Source of the DNA: Agapetus fuscipes
Lineage: Eukaryota > Arthropoda > Insecta > Trichoptera > Glossosomatidae
Reading direction: 5' to 3'
DNA length: 64,000 nucleotides
NCBI GenBank assembly: GCA_951799405.1
Contig: OX637357.1
Coordinates: 868,001 to 932,000 of the forward strand
Part shown: piece after piece, positions 19,346 to 30,051 of the stretch
Position numbering within the stretch: position 1 is the first letter of the stretch
Layout of the letters: the number at the start of each line of letters is the position of its first letter
Made by a program: the position numbers and the translations under genes
Notes under the pieces: generated by a model
Seen by the model: only the letters and a program-made list of their open reading frames with translations
Told to the model about the DNA's origin: nothing
Databases searched by the model: none

Positions 19346-19936
19346 TCTACGAATGGCGTAAGAGTTTGCAAATTTCTATAACAGCGACGATAGTGAAGAA
19401 TTGGTTTGCGAAACACACTGATGGTATAAAATTTTGTGTTTACCGATAAAATGTATGGAAATGTAAACGCTCACTGGAGGCGCTGTTTTAGTTTGTGTAG
19501 GTGTACTGTGATGGTTAACGCTACGGTTGTTTCATACTGTAGCTGATCTGATATAATTTTGAAAGCGAGTGTTCGGCCGTTCATAGAGAGAAAGTCTTTG
19601 GTCTCGATCGTGAATGCTATAATATTATATATAGCTATAATATAGCTAAGCGTTTGTTCTTGTATTATTATCATATCGACGGTTGAAAGGAAGTATAAGC
19701 TACATTTTGGTCGAGAATGAGCTATGAATGCTATCCTACTTAAAATTTTCCGCTCTTTCTATTGCGCTAACTCCCATAGCTCTACGATGTTTTTTTCGTT
19801 GTTTATGCCCTAGCAAACAACTGCGTTTTCGAAGTGGAAAGGATTTTGTGTAACCGACAAGATTTTGTGCTAAAAGACATAAAAAATCGTAAAACCAATG
19901 CCTTTTTTTTATTTTAGAGCTGTTTTGATTTTAACG
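19346..19936. other. No recognisable feature
   Basis: AT-rich DNA with no supported exon or repeat family. Confidence 0.35.
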
Positions 19937-19940
19937 ATAT

Positions 19941-20644
19941 TGTAATGTAAATAGTAGATTAATATAGGTATACATCGTAGGTAGTAATAGTTATTATAGT
20001 ATTATGTCAAAAGTAGATTAATATATGTGTACACCGTAGGTAGCAATCGACCTAAGAAATCTAGAAATTAAATGATCCTTTGTAGTCTTGAACTTGGTAG
20101 AATGTGCGCGAATGTGCTGGCAAAATTAGTCACTGGAAAGTACTGCCAGTGAAGTATATAAGGCATAGAATTAATTGTGCTAAGCGAGTGCGATAGTTGG
20201 CTATGATTAAAGAATGTAAGCGATAATAAACTGTGAAAAATAAATTTGTGTTATCAAAAGAGTTAAAAATAAATGTAAATTTGTAAAATTAATACTCATG
20301 TATGTTACTTGACTTATAGGTTGGTATGCGGCTGACCACCCATACTGTGAAAAAATGGTTCACTTTGCCAATGTCACCCCTGTCTCAGGGAAAGACGGCA
20401 AGAGTTGCAGGGCTTATGTTTATTTGAGATGGGTTCTTATAATGTAGGTCCACATGCGGCATGTGTTAGCGCGAAATTATACATGTCTGCTTGTGGGAAT
20501 GCATTTGATATAAATCTTAAATGGTATATATCCTTGCAGCTTAGATTAGATTAGATTAGATTAGATAATTAAGTGTATATAAAGATCCTGAAAGAAGACC
20601 TTTGTGTTTTAATTTATAGACTTTTCGAACCTAAAAACATTACA
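19941..20644 (+). mobile_element. Solo LTR (ATAT target), split by RTE-B
   Basis: Starts TGTAATGTAAATAGTAG and ends AACATTACA, with ATAT on both sides (19937-19940, 20645-20648). It has TATATAAGG near 20154 and several AATAAA sites after 20225. It shares the start, TATA region and end with the LTR at 30052-30439. An RTE-B insertion occupies about 20298-20570. Confidence 0.65.
20298..20570 (+). mobile_element. RTE-B inside solo LTR
   Basis: ACTTGACTTATAGGTTGG head to CAGCTTAGATTAGATTAGAT tail. Complete short version. Confidence 0.85.
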
Positions 20645-20847
20645 ATATGATAAAAAATAAAAAAAAGTTGTGGCATTTTTCTGCAATCTCAAACTTTAAA
20701 ATGCTCTCCTGAACAATTTAGTTTTTGTCGCTTATGCCCTACTTCCTTTTAACCGTCGTATCATTGTACTATGCATAGCCAGTGGTTCACAATATTTTTG
20801 AGATTATTTAATTTTCAATATTTTGTGTATTGCAACTTGCAACAGTT

Positions 20848-21258
20848 GTAACGCAACTAAGATACACATATATTGTACATTTTTGCCGCGTTTTCACTGA
20901 AAGGGAACGCATGTGGTGAGTGAACCTATTTATTGATTTTTATAGGAAAGGGGGCCGGCCTTACGCCAACCAATTCAGCTGAATGATGATGATGATGATG
21001 ATGATGATTTTTCTAGAGCGCCATTTCGTGACTACTGTCACTGCAAGGGCGCTGAAGTGGGGGTTTCCCAGCTCCCGCGGGGCTGGTACTCATTTCTTGT
21101 GAATGCTGAGTAAACCTTGCCGGAATTTTATTTTGGGGGCTTAAATAAACACCGAAACAAAAAAATCATTACTGACACGACTGACACCCTTGGTTGGATT
21201 TGAACCCGAGCTCTCGGCATGGAATGCAAGCACTCTATCAACTGAGCTATCGACCGGA
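20848..21258 (-). mobile_element. SINE-C, left half of inverted pair
   Basis: Runs from AACGCAACTAAG to the head CCGGTCGATAGCTCAG. It is split by a (GATGAT)n/GCGCC hairpin insertion at 20982-21052. Confidence 0.85.
20982..21052 (-). mobile_element. CR1-like 3' hairpin and trinucleotide tail
   Basis: (GAT)n about eight units, then AGAGCGCCATTTCGTGAC and CACTGCAAGGGCGCT. It is the same terminal design as 6139-6262 and 49850-49950, inserted into SINE-C. Confidence 0.55.
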
Positions 21259-21283
21259 CAAAAAAACAAGAATTCATACATAA

Positions 21284-21604
21284 CAGTCTGGTTCGATAGC
21301 TCAGTAGTAGTACTGAGCTATCGAACGTAGTTTCTTGCATTCCATGCCGAGAGCTAGGATTCTATCCCCACCAGTGAGTCAGAAATGATTTCCCGTTTCG
21401 GTGTTTATTTTAAACCCAAAATAAATTACTGGCAAGGTTTACTCAGCCTTCACAATAAATGAGCAACAGCTCTCTCGTGAGCTTCAACTAAAGAGGTTGG
21501 CGGAAAGCCGACCCCTAATCTGTGAATATAAATAGGTTACACACGTCACATGCGACTCCTTTTCGAAATTGTTCTATATGTGCAGCTTAGTTACGTTACG
21601 TTAA
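21284..21604 (+). mobile_element. SINE-C, right half of inverted pair
   Basis: Full length. Its head contains an extra palindrome, TTCGATAGCTCAG...CTGAGCTATCGAA, so the 5' end is locally duplicated in inverse. It ends TTAGTTACGTTACGTTA. Confidence 0.85.
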
Positions 21605-21615
21605 TAATTTCATAT

Positions 21616-22018
21616 TGTTAATTTTTAGGGTTCAAATAGTCTTCGAATTAAAATACTGGTCTTGTTTACAGGATATTTATTTTACACTTAGATTTATTTA
21701 ACAATTTACATTTTTTTTTTACAATTTACATTTATGGTTTAGCAATTTACATTTATTTCACAGATGATTTGTGTTCACTTGTACTGTCTTTCGTGTTTAG
21801 AAGAAGAGTGTTGTATATAGACTGACTCCTGCAAGCCGTTCGCGGCTTTTTATACTCCAGCGATAGAATTTACTAGAGGCCAATTTTGCTGGAACCTTCG
21901 AGAGAACGGTCTTCCAAAAGCTTCGAGTACATAATGGTGATGATTGCTAGTACTTTCTTATAATACTATCTCTTTACCCTAGGTACTTATAATAATTAAT
22001 CCTACTTATAGGTTTTCC
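21616..22018 (-). mobile_element. Probable LTR fragment
   Basis: The - strand contains GTATAAAAAGCCGCGAACGG and an AGTCAGTCT initiator about 25 bp later, the promoter layout of an insect LTR. The + side begins CATAT|TGTTAATTTT. The other boundary is unclear because RTE-B follows. Confidence 0.4.
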
Positions 22019-22276
22019 TTTCCTTGACTTATAGGTTGGTATGAGGCTGACCACCCATACTGTAAAAAATGGTTCACTTTGCCAATGTCACCCCTGTGTC
22101 AGGGAAGGTCGGCAAAAGTTGTGGGGCTTATGTTCATTTGAGGTTTGGATTTTATTTGTAAGTACACATTCAGCATTTGTAAGCGCGAACTTGTACGTGT
22201 CTGGTTGCGAGAATGCATCTAATGTGAATCTCCAATGTAACATATCTTTGCAACTTAGATTAGATTAGATTAGATA
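22019..22276 (+). mobile_element. RTE-B complete short copy
   Basis: TTCCTTGACTTATAGG to GATTAGATTAGATTAGAT, with the GCATTTGTAAGCGCGAAC variant interior. Confidence 0.9.
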
Positions 22277-22399
22277 TACAGCTCCCATCAGCTACAAATG
22301 TCATATCTACCTACCGAAATATTTATGTGTATTCGCTATTTACAAAACAATATTATTTCCTATTTTGTTGCCTGTTTTTGACTGTAGTAAGTGTCCGCC

Positions 22400-22428
22400 T
22401 GTATTTCACGGACCTCCGGTTGGGAACT
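22400..22428. mobile_element. hAT terminal fragment
   Basis: CGGACCTCCGGTTGGGAACT...ACTG is the complement of a CAGTAGTTCCCAACCGG-type hAT end. No partner end was found. Confidence 0.4.
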
Positions 22429-22656
22429 ACTGGTATATTTCTTATTAGCGGCGAAAGAAACAAGCCAGCGGTTGCCATGGTTACAGACCACAGATTTTTT
22501 GGACAAATTCACCAAATTCTCGCGAAAAAATTCAGTTGCGAAATTATCAAAAGCGTTTTACATTTCTTTACTCCACTCAACGTAAAACCAATCAGTGACT
22601 GTAGTACGAGTTTTTACTTTACTATGTAGTTGCGTAGGAAGTGAGTATGAGTGTGT

Positions 22657-22731
22657 GACCGGTCTGTAGCCTAGTGGTAAACGCTTGGGACTCTTAATCG
22701 GAAGGTCGTGGATTCGTTTTCCGCGGAACTT
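22657..22731 (+). mobile_element. SINE-A head, host of an insertion
   Basis: GACCGGTCTGTAGCCTAG...TCGTGGATTCGTTTTCC is the tRNA-like head only. Its likely continuation, the A1 body and tail (TTTACTGGTCACTAAAGG... to CATAAACAGCGCG), appears at about 23225-23400. Confidence 0.7.
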
Positions 22732-23054
22732 TTTTTTTTTTAAAGAAATCCTGTGCGGGAGACTCCCTAGATTCTTGAGACTCTGGGGGTCTATGAAACT
22801 TGTTGTAGTGCCGCAGTGGTGTACGAGCCTGGTCGTCGCTACGAAGCGCCAATACTCAAGCAAGACCCAGTTGCTGTAAGGCTGGATGGACCTTTAGTGA
22901 CCGGTCTTTGGTAAAGGTTTTTTATGATTTTTTCAACCCAGCGAAGAGCATATTTGGAAATATAAATGGTATATTTTTTGTGCTCCACCGAGATCCGAAT
23001 CCACAACCTTCCATTTACGAGTCAGAAGTGGTGTCACTGGAATACGGACCGGTC
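22732..23054 (-). mobile_element. SINE-A2 with poly(A) tail
   Basis: On the - strand: GACCGGTCCGTATTCC head, body, A2 tail GAGTCTCCCGCACAGGATTTC and a run of A (T run at 22732). Its 5' end is four bases from a 5S-like sequence. Confidence 0.9.
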
Positions 23055-23058
23055 AAGA

Positions 23059-23178
23059 ATGCCAACGACACGCGGTGTACTTGAGCGCTCACCCATCCAA
23101 GTAGCATCCGCGCCCAATGTTGCTTAACTTCGGTGATCTGATGAGAACCGGTGCTTTCAACATGGTATCGTTGTTGAC
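23059..23178 (-). rRNA. 5S rRNA-like sequence, probably a pseudogene
   Basis: On the - strand, 120 nt align in order with insect 5S rRNA: GTCAACAACGATACCATG, CACCGGTTCTC, GATCACCGAAGTTAAGCAAC, CTTGGATGGGTG and GTCGTTGGCAT. The A box and most of the C box are intact, but changes such as GAGCGCTCAAG for the usual GACCGCTTGGG suggest a diverged copy. It is directly followed by TTCTT and the SINE-A2 head. It lies alone, not in a 5S array. Confidence 0.85.
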
Positions 23179-23543
23179 AATGTCATTTATGCAAATATTG
23201 GGCTGCAAAATTGTATGCCATATCATGCCTTTACTGGTCACTAAAGGCTCATCCCCCTTTTCAGTGACTGAATCTTGCCTGATAATTGACACTTTTTAGC
23301 GATGACCAAGCTCGCACAGGGCTCTTGAGGTGTGATTTACACATAAACAGCGCGTACGAAACATATTATCCTAATATTATTATTATAAAAATGTAGGGAA
23401 AGTTGTAGAGGTGCTATCAAGTTTATATTTAAAGTTTTAAACTGAAGGGTAGGCGCATTTTAAGGTTTTTTTTTTCACAGAAATTGATTTTTTATGTTTA
23501 TTTTAAAACTTTGTTTCTCTTTACAAATATAATTACTACACAG

Positions 23544-23770
23544 CAGGGGCGAAGGGTGCTATACAAGCCGGTTTCCATCGGATTCCCTTTTAAAATGATG
23601 TAACAAAGTAGTTAAAAATTTAGGCACAAAGTAAAAAAATACATTTAAAACCAAAGAAACAATACGTATTTTTTCCCCATTGAAACCATGCAGTCTACTT
23701 TATTATCATTTTGCCTCATTTTAAACGGGAAACCGATGGGAATCGGCTTGTATGGCACCCTGCGCCACTG
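23544..23770. mobile_element. hAT MITE with 8-bp duplication
   Basis: CAGGGGCGAAGGGTGC at the left pairs with GCACCCTGCGCCACTG at the right. CTACACAG (23536-23543) and CTACACTG (23771-23778) are the target duplication. 227 bp, no coding. Confidence 0.85.
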
Positions 23771-23799
23771 CTACACTGATAGGTAATTAAACTTTTCGG

Positions 23800-23960
23800 A
23801 TATAAGACGAACCGCGCGCCGCGCTGTGTGAGAACTTACATCATGCTCGACGTTACGTTGGCGACGCACCCAACGCCTTCAGGAGACACCCTATTTGCAC
23901 GAAGACTCGGAATGAACTATTTTTTTAATCATAAATATTGTCACAAATCACTGCGTACCT
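23800..23960 (-). mobile_element. Single HHL arm
   Basis: GAGAACTTACATCATGCTCG...GCCTTCAGGAGACACCC is a diverged match to the left arm of the 17979-18354 foldback, with the same GTCACAAATCACTG centre. The second arm is missing. Confidence 0.5.
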
Positions 23961-24399
23961 TGGACGGAGGTAATAATTATGGTAAATATTTGATATCTAT
24001 GTAACAAAAACTATTACTGATTTTCTTGCAACTTAAGCCTATATCAAAATGTAAATAGTAAAAAACCAGAAAGAAATTCATTTTATTTTTTTATACAACT
24101 GTTTGCTTGAAGCACAGATCACGGCTTGAAGCTTACAATTGTTTATAACAACGGCCCATGATATTTATTTTATATTATTTATGTCAATAGAAAATAATAT
24201 TGTTCAACAGTTTTTTATTTGTTTCATTGCAACATCGGCCTTCAAAAGAATGCAGTACATTTCACTTTTTTTTTTATAATATTTTTTAATGAAATGAAAA
24301 GAAGTTGCTAAAATCCACAAAAATCAACGATTCAACTCACAAAGCGTTTCCTTGTTTACTGTAAAAGATAGTACAGTCCCACCAACGAAATGGAATCTT

Positions 24400-24643
24400 T
24401 AATCTAAGTTGCAAAGATATATTACATTTAAGATTCATATTACATGAATTCCCACAAGCATACAAGTGAGTTTGCGCTTACACATGCCGCATGTATCACA
24501 TGTGTCGCACCATAAAAATCCAATCTCAAGGTAACATAAGCCCTGCAACTCTTGCTGACCTTTCCTGAAACAGGCCTAACGTTGTCAAACTGAACCATTT
24601 TTTTACAGTATGGCTGACCAGCGTCATGCCAATCTAAAAGTAA
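24400..24643 (-). mobile_element. RTE-B complete, diverged
   Basis: TAATCTAAGTTGCAAAGATA to ATGCCAATCTAAAAGT. Contains a small ATCACATGTG insertion relative to the family. Confidence 0.8.
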
Positions 24644-24666
24644 AAATAAATAAATAATAATATATG

Positions 24667-25247
24667 TCAGGAGGTAATTTTCAAAAGTGGTCAACTCCAA
24701 ATTTATAGAAAATGAAGTAAGTATATAACATTTTTCTAGGAAGAATTCTTTATCGGCTCATATCAATCCTAACTAGCCAAATCCAGCCTAAGCCCCTCAA
24801 AACAATAAACAAATATCAACCTTACATTCAAAATTAGCCTATTCCAGACCACCTTACTTTCAAACATGGCTAGATCCGTTTGAGCCAATCATGTCGCTCC
24901 TAGCCCCATCCGCCATCTTGCATTCTCCATACATCGAGCCGTCAAAAGTAGTCAAATCCAAACCGCTTCCTAACAAAATTGGTCAAATCCATTTCGCTTT
25001 CATTCAAAAATGGTCAAATCCACACCTTGGAAACAAAACTAGTCAAATCCATTTTTTATTCGGGTTTTTCTCCGTAAATACAAGCATTTACTTTATTTAT
25101 GTTGTATTTGATAAATCCTCAACTCCACATTATTCTAAAGTTACCATTCTAAGCATCACAACGGAGTACATCATGACAGAACACAAAAGTCGTATTTTCT
25201 CAATTTGGCATAAAGTGGACTTGACTATTATTGAAAATTACCTCCTG
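24667..25247. mobile_element. Inverted-repeat element with internal GTCAAATCCA repeats
   Basis: CAGGAGGTAATTTTCAAAAG at the left is mirrored by TTGAAAATTACCTCCTG at the right, and ATGT flanks both ends (24663-24666, 25248-25251). Inside, a degenerate unit of about 30-35 bp recurs from about 24770 to 25060, each with a (G/A)GTCAAATCCA or AGCCAAATCCA core. A 122-codon open frame overlaps the repeats but looks like their by-product. The family is not recognised. Confidence 0.65.
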
Positions 25248-25304
25248 ATGTATGAATGATTTACTTGTTGTTTTTGTTCTTGTGAGGTTAGGTTTAATCT
25301 CTAT

Positions 25305-25355
25305 ATAGGTACACATGCAGCATGTGTAAGCGCGAACTTACATGCACCTGCTATA
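25305..25355 (+). mobile_element. RTE-B 3' scrap
   Basis: CACATGCAGCATGTGTAAGCGCGAAC without the rest. Confidence 0.6.
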
Positions 25356-25361
25356 TCTTTT

Positions 25362-25660
25362 GGTCCGGTCTGTAGTCTAGTGGTAGCGCCACGGACTCGT
25401 AATTGGAAGGTTGTGGGTTCGAATCCTGGCGGAGCACAAAAAATGTACCATTTATACTTTCATACATAGGTACTGTTCGCATAGACCTGTACCAATGACC
25501 GGCCACCAAAGGTCCATCCAGTCTTACAGCAACTGGGTATTGTTTGAGTATTGGCGCTTTCTACAGCGACGACTAAGCTTGCAGAGGACCCCTGAGGTGT
25601 GATTCACACAAAAACAGCGCTCACCAAATTATTCATCCTAGTGTTATTAAAATTATTATT
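25362..25660 (+). mobile_element. SINE-A1 full-length copy
   Basis: GGTCCGGTCTGTAGTCTAG head, GGTTCGAATCCTGGCGGAGC, body and CAGCGCTCACCAAATT tail ending in AT repeats. Confidence 0.9.
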
Positions 25661-25674
25661 ATATCTTTGCTTTC

Positions 25675-25900
25675 TATAATCTATAATAATCTATAATCTA
25701 AGCTGCAAAGATATGTCAACATTTAAGGCTCATATTAAATGCATGCCCACAGACAGGCACATGTAGGTTCGCGCCTACACATTCTGCATGTGTGCATACA
25801 AATAAGCAAAACCTCACATGAACATAAACCTTGCAACTCCTGCCGCCGATTTTTACAGCACGGGTGGTCAGCTTTATACCAACCTATCAGTCAAGGAGCT
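25675..25900 (-). mobile_element. RTE-B with internal deletion
   Basis: TATAATCTAAGCTGCAAAG to CAACCTATCAGTCAAGG; the CAGGGAAGG to GGTTCAC segment is deleted. Confidence 0.75.
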
Positions 25901-25920
25901 TTGATTATAATTATTAATTA

Positions 25921-26160
25921 GGGCCTGTTGCACCAAGCTCCAATCAGACAAAAATCAAAATTAGGTGTGATTTCAACCTTTCAAATCAAGCATTTGGTTG
26001 CATACACGTAAATCAGCTGATGTACATTATATTTCCTGTTCAACCTCCATCATATTTTTACCCACTTCCGATAAATATTTAACCGAGGGCCTTACCAGAA
26101 TGAAGCAATCAAATTTGATTTGTCAATTAAATATTGATTGGAGGTTGGTAAAACAGGCCC
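25921..26160. mobile_element. PIF/Harbinger-like MITE
   Basis: GGGCCTGTTGCACCAAGCTC at the left is mirrored by GGTTGGTAAAACAGGCCC at the right; both continue into a paired CCAATCA. TTA flanks both sides (25918-25920, 26161-26163), the 3-bp target typical of PIF/Harbinger. 240 bp, no coding. Confidence 0.85.
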
Positions 26161-26550
26161 TTATAAGTAGATTTTAGATTACAGAATATAAATTGATAAT
26201 AGATTATAGGATACGCTTTTGTAACTTATAGATTATATAATTTCGTTGGCAGGACTAAATAGCGTACTGTTGATTTTGCAATTTTAAACTGTCGATTAAA
26301 ATGCAGACGTTGTAGTTTTCGCACTGCTCGGGTTTTTGGCACAATTATTTACTGGCGATTTTCACAGATTCTTAGCCTTTCCACTGTCGCCAACTTACCG
26401 TTGCAAAATTTAAAATCCAGCCGCCATGTTTCGAATATAGATTAAACCAAAGTTTGCGACACTTTCAACTTACAAAATTTAACTTTACCTGTGAAAATAA
26501 ATAGTCTCTTTCTACTCGCCTCCACGTGAAATTACCAAGGCAACGCGGTA

Positions 26551-26743
26551 CGCAACATAACTAAGCTATACATATAGTGTAACTTCTTGCCGCGTTATCC
26601 CCGAAGGGGTCAGAGAATATATCCCCCAAGGACGGCCCCCTTACCTGTAAAAATATATAGGTTCAACTCGCCACATGCGATCCCTTCGGGGATAACGCAG
26701 GCAAGAAGTTACACTTTATGTGTAGCTTAGTTGCGTTGAGTTG
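26551..26743. mobile_element. Inverted SINE-C remnants
   Basis: A - strand tail (26551-26617, AACTAAGCTATACATATAG...CGAAGGGGTC) faces a + strand tail (26627-26743, GGCCCCCTTACCTGTAAAA to TTAGTTGCGTTGAGTTGCG). Both heads are gone, leaving a near palindrome. Confidence 0.8.
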
Positions 26744-27289
26744 CGTTGTAATGTTTTCTCTCGTAGAAAATAAGAAAAAGGTGTTTAGTTTTACTTTTAA
26801 GGTATCGGTATAATAGTAATCCTGAGACGTACTTTCAATGCTGTATTTGTTATAATTTTATTAATGATTATTTAAATCTGTACCTTAGACTTTAGAGTTT
26901 AGAGCATAAACAACGGTTAGTCACATTTAGTAAAATGTGCAGGAGACGAGTTTTAGTGAAAATGTGCACTTCCACACATGGATATATAGAAATGGATAGG
27001 CTAAACAATCAATCCTTTGAGAATTAGAAATGCGCTACCCCACTCATCATACAAAAATCCAAATTCATTCTATCGGTAGCCTTCCAACTGTCAACAGGTG
27101 TGTTACCTAATTGGAAAAAAAATCAATATAAATGCCAAACTTGGTATTTTCTGAGCGTGCCAACAAAAGGGAGTAAATGTGTTATAGAACATGGAATAAT
27201 ATTTCACATTTATCACTATTTTATATAAAAACGTTGATAAAATTTATTTTTCGTTTGTCAAAATATTTTGTTCGCGAAAGTGACAGCCA
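26744..27289. other. No recognisable feature
   Basis: A MITE-L-like end, AGTTTTACTTTTAAGGTATC, occurs near 26790-26815. The rest shows nothing supported. Confidence 0.35.
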
Positions 27290-27640
27290 TTTCTAGAACT
27301 AGTGATGTTCCAAAATGTAGGTACTTGCTTCTTGAAGTATGTAACTTCTATGCTCGCGGTAATAGATACTTGTGAAAATCATCCCATACACAATGTGGTA
27401 GGAACATTTTTGAATTCGGAATTTATCAGATATTTTCATACATTCAACAACACTAGTAACAAATTTCGTTACCGTGGTGATGGCATGTTTCCATGGCGAT
27501 ATATAACTAGATTGAAGACGGAGTAGAGACACATTGCTTACATAGAAAATGAGAAAAGCATTTCATATGTTGTGAGCGAGACAGCATTATAAACAGTGTA
27601 TGGTGTCAAAGACGGTGCATCATGTTGATTGGTACTAAAA
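27290..27640 (+). repeat. Dispersed repeat J
   Basis: The segment with GGTGATGGCATGTTTCCATG, GAAGACGGAGTAGAGACAC and GAGCGAGACAGC occurs reversed at 44990-45215. It shows no coding or clear ends. Confidence 0.65.
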
Positions 27641-27849
27641 TAATCACATGTACGACCCCTCCATTTAATACTTCCTCCATGCTTCCACATAACCATCATA
27701 ACTTCTAAACTAGACGAGATATTTTTGATCTGTAAAAACTGTTTATCTTCTTTTATCGATATTTATTTAATGTGAAGTAATGTGAACAACGTATGTGGAA
27801 TTTCCGTGGTTTATGCTCGCTTTTATATGTGCATCCCATATTTATTACA

Positions 27850-27885
27850 CTTGATATCTCAGTAACTATAGTTACTGAGATATTT
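27850..27885. repeat. Short palindrome
   Basis: GATATCTCAGTAACTATAGT and its complement, TTACTGAGATAT, form a compact hairpin. Confidence 0.8.
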
Positions 27886-27952
27886 TTACCACTTATAGAA
27901 CAGCTAATTATAATAATTTCTGCATCATTTTGCAGATTTTTCATCATTTTTC

Positions 27953-28163
27953 TGGTTCACTTTGCCAATGTCACCCCTGCTTCAGGGAAGGTCGGCAAGA
28001 GTTGCAGGGCTTATGTTCATTTGAGATTGGGTTTTTTATATTGTAGGTCCACATGCAGCATGTGTAAGCGCGAAATTATGCATGTCTGCTTGTGGGAATG
28101 CATTTAATATGAATCTCAAATGATACATATCTTTGCAGCTTAGATTTAGATTTAGATTTAGAT
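27953..28163 (+). mobile_element. RTE-B, head missing
   Basis: Begins at GGTTCACTTTGCCAATG and ends CAGCTTAGATTTAGATTTAG, the (GATTTA)n tail variant. Confidence 0.85.
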
Positions 28164-28215
28164 CATTTACTCAAAAACGCAAAAAAAGTGGATTTCCGTT
28201 GTTTATGCTCTAAGG

Positions 28216-28532
28216 CAGCGGTTCCCGAATTCTTTTGGCTACGGAACCCTTTTTGGCTCACCGTTTTTGTGCGGAACCCTAGCTAGGCCCTAGAGTCTAG
28301 TAGGGCCTAGAGCTCAAGTAACAAGTAAACTAACTGTAACATTGTTTTTTTACGTGAGATCACACCATACTGAGGCTTTTTGGCTTGGTGTTCGCATCTT
28401 GTAAGTATAGTTTGACTTTAAAAGAAAGACTTTTTAAGATAAAAATATTTTTATTTAGTTATAACATAAAGATATTTACTTTAGTTAGATGAACTTAATG
28501 TGAAGAATGAAATCTTTTCATAGTATATATAT

Positions 28533-28575
<43 letters not shown>

Positions 28576-29094
28576 CTTTTCATAGTTTTTGACAAAATAA
28601 CATTGAAGTTAGGTTTTATGTCTGACAATTGGATTCGGAGGTCTGGTGCAGCATTCAGCCTACTCCTAAACTTATTTTTCGTGTAGGCGTAAGCTGAAAA
28701 CCCAACCTCGCATCTATAAGTTGACACAAATGGAAGTAACGCCATGATAATTGATAGCCCTTTCGACGATGCCCGGTTATTCGTTTTTCAGGCCAAACCA
28801 AAATTGTCTCGGGTTCGTGGTAGCTTTTGATTCGAAAAGTTATTTGAGTGTGGATGAATTTTTAATATGAATTAAATTTTCATACTCCGACACAGTCAAT
28901 GTTGAAGGTTTGGTATGAATCTTAATGGATTTCGGACCCATTCGATATCCTGTAACTGTAACTTTTCTTCTGGAAAATATTCGTCCAAAGACTTTTTCAG
29001 GTTTGTCAAATGTAATCTTAAATATTTTCGCGGAACCCCTGAGAGCCTTCTACGGAACCCCAGGGTTCCGCGGAACACCATTCGGGAACCGCTG
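28216..29094. mobile_element. Non-autonomous hAT with perfect duplication
   Basis: CAGCGGTTCCCGAAT at the left is mirrored by ATTCGGGAACCGCTG at the right. CTCTAAGG is repeated exactly on both sides (28208-28215, 29095-29102). Subterminal GGAACCC motifs recur at both ends. The 879-bp interior holds a T run of more than 40 near 28532 and no transposase. Confidence 0.92.
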
Positions 29095-29432
29095 CTCTAA
29101 GGTACAGAAATACAATGTTACGCCTTTGAAAAAAAATATGAATGTTTTTATTTTTCACTGACAATATTGTAATAATATGAATAGAAATATGATTAGAATA
29201 AAAGTAGTGCAAAAAAACATATGCAGGTACATAGCTTAACAATGAAAAACTAGCTAGGTAATATTTATAATATGCCAACATAACATATTAATAAATAATA
29301 TTTATTTGTAATGTAAAATGAAAAAAATGTAAAACGGAAGTTTTCACTTAAGTATTTATACAAAAGTAAAAATTAATTTAACGTAAGCAAATAATGAAAC
29401 TGACTACATAATGTAATACCTACAATCTACAT

Positions 29433-29635
29433 GCCCCTCTTCACCCCTGCTTCAGGGAAGGTCGGCAAGAGTTGCAGGGCTTAGGTATGTTCATTTGAGA
29501 TTGGGTTTTTTATATTGTAGGTCCACATGCGGCATGTGTAAGCGCGAAATTATGCATGTCTGCTTGTGGGAATGCATTTAATATGAATCTCAAATGATAC
29601 ATATATCTTTGCAGCTTAGATTTAGATTTACATAG
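29433..29635 (+). mobile_element. RTE-B, head missing
   Basis: Begins CACCCCTGCTTCAGGG, ends GCAGCTTAGATTTAGATTTA; closely related to 27953-28163. Confidence 0.85.
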
Positions 29636-29698
29636 GTAGTTGAAATATTATTTTTTACCAAAATAATGAAGTATTATAAAATAAGGTAAGCCTTGTTT

Positions 29699-29905
29699 TA
29701 TCTAATCTAATCTAATCTAAGTTGCAAAGATATGTTACATTGGAGATTCACATTACGTTCATTATGTTCATTTGAGATTGGGTTTTTATATTGTAGGTCC
29801 ACATTGCCGCATGTGTGAGCACGAAATTATGCGTGTCTGCTTATGGGAATGCATTAAATATGAATCTCAAATGATACGTATATTTGCAACTTAGATTTAG
29901 GTTAT
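29699..29905. mobile_element. Two RTE-B pieces joined head-on
   Basis: A - strand tail (29699-29757, CTAATCTAATCTAAGTTGC) is joined to a + strand 3' half (29758-29905, TATGTTCATTTGAGATTGG to CAACTTAGATTTAGG). The pieces are of different subtypes. Confidence 0.75.
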
Positions 29906-30051
29906 TCTTTTACACTCACTTTGTTTAACCCATTCTTTCACAATCTCCTCAATCTGATCACTCCATTCTTCTCAAATCTGTGGTTCAGCACTTTCACCTT
30001 CAAGTTGGCGATATGCGCTCTTATATTACGGAAATCGTAAAAAATCGATAT

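Noticed and set aside
24891..25259. 122-codon frame
   Set aside because: It lies across the degenerate GTCAAATCCA repeats and leaves the element through its terminal repeat; no domain is seen.
28532..28576. Long T run as a poly(A) tail of a processed pseudogene
   Set aside because: It lies inside a hAT element with no gene-like sequence beside it.
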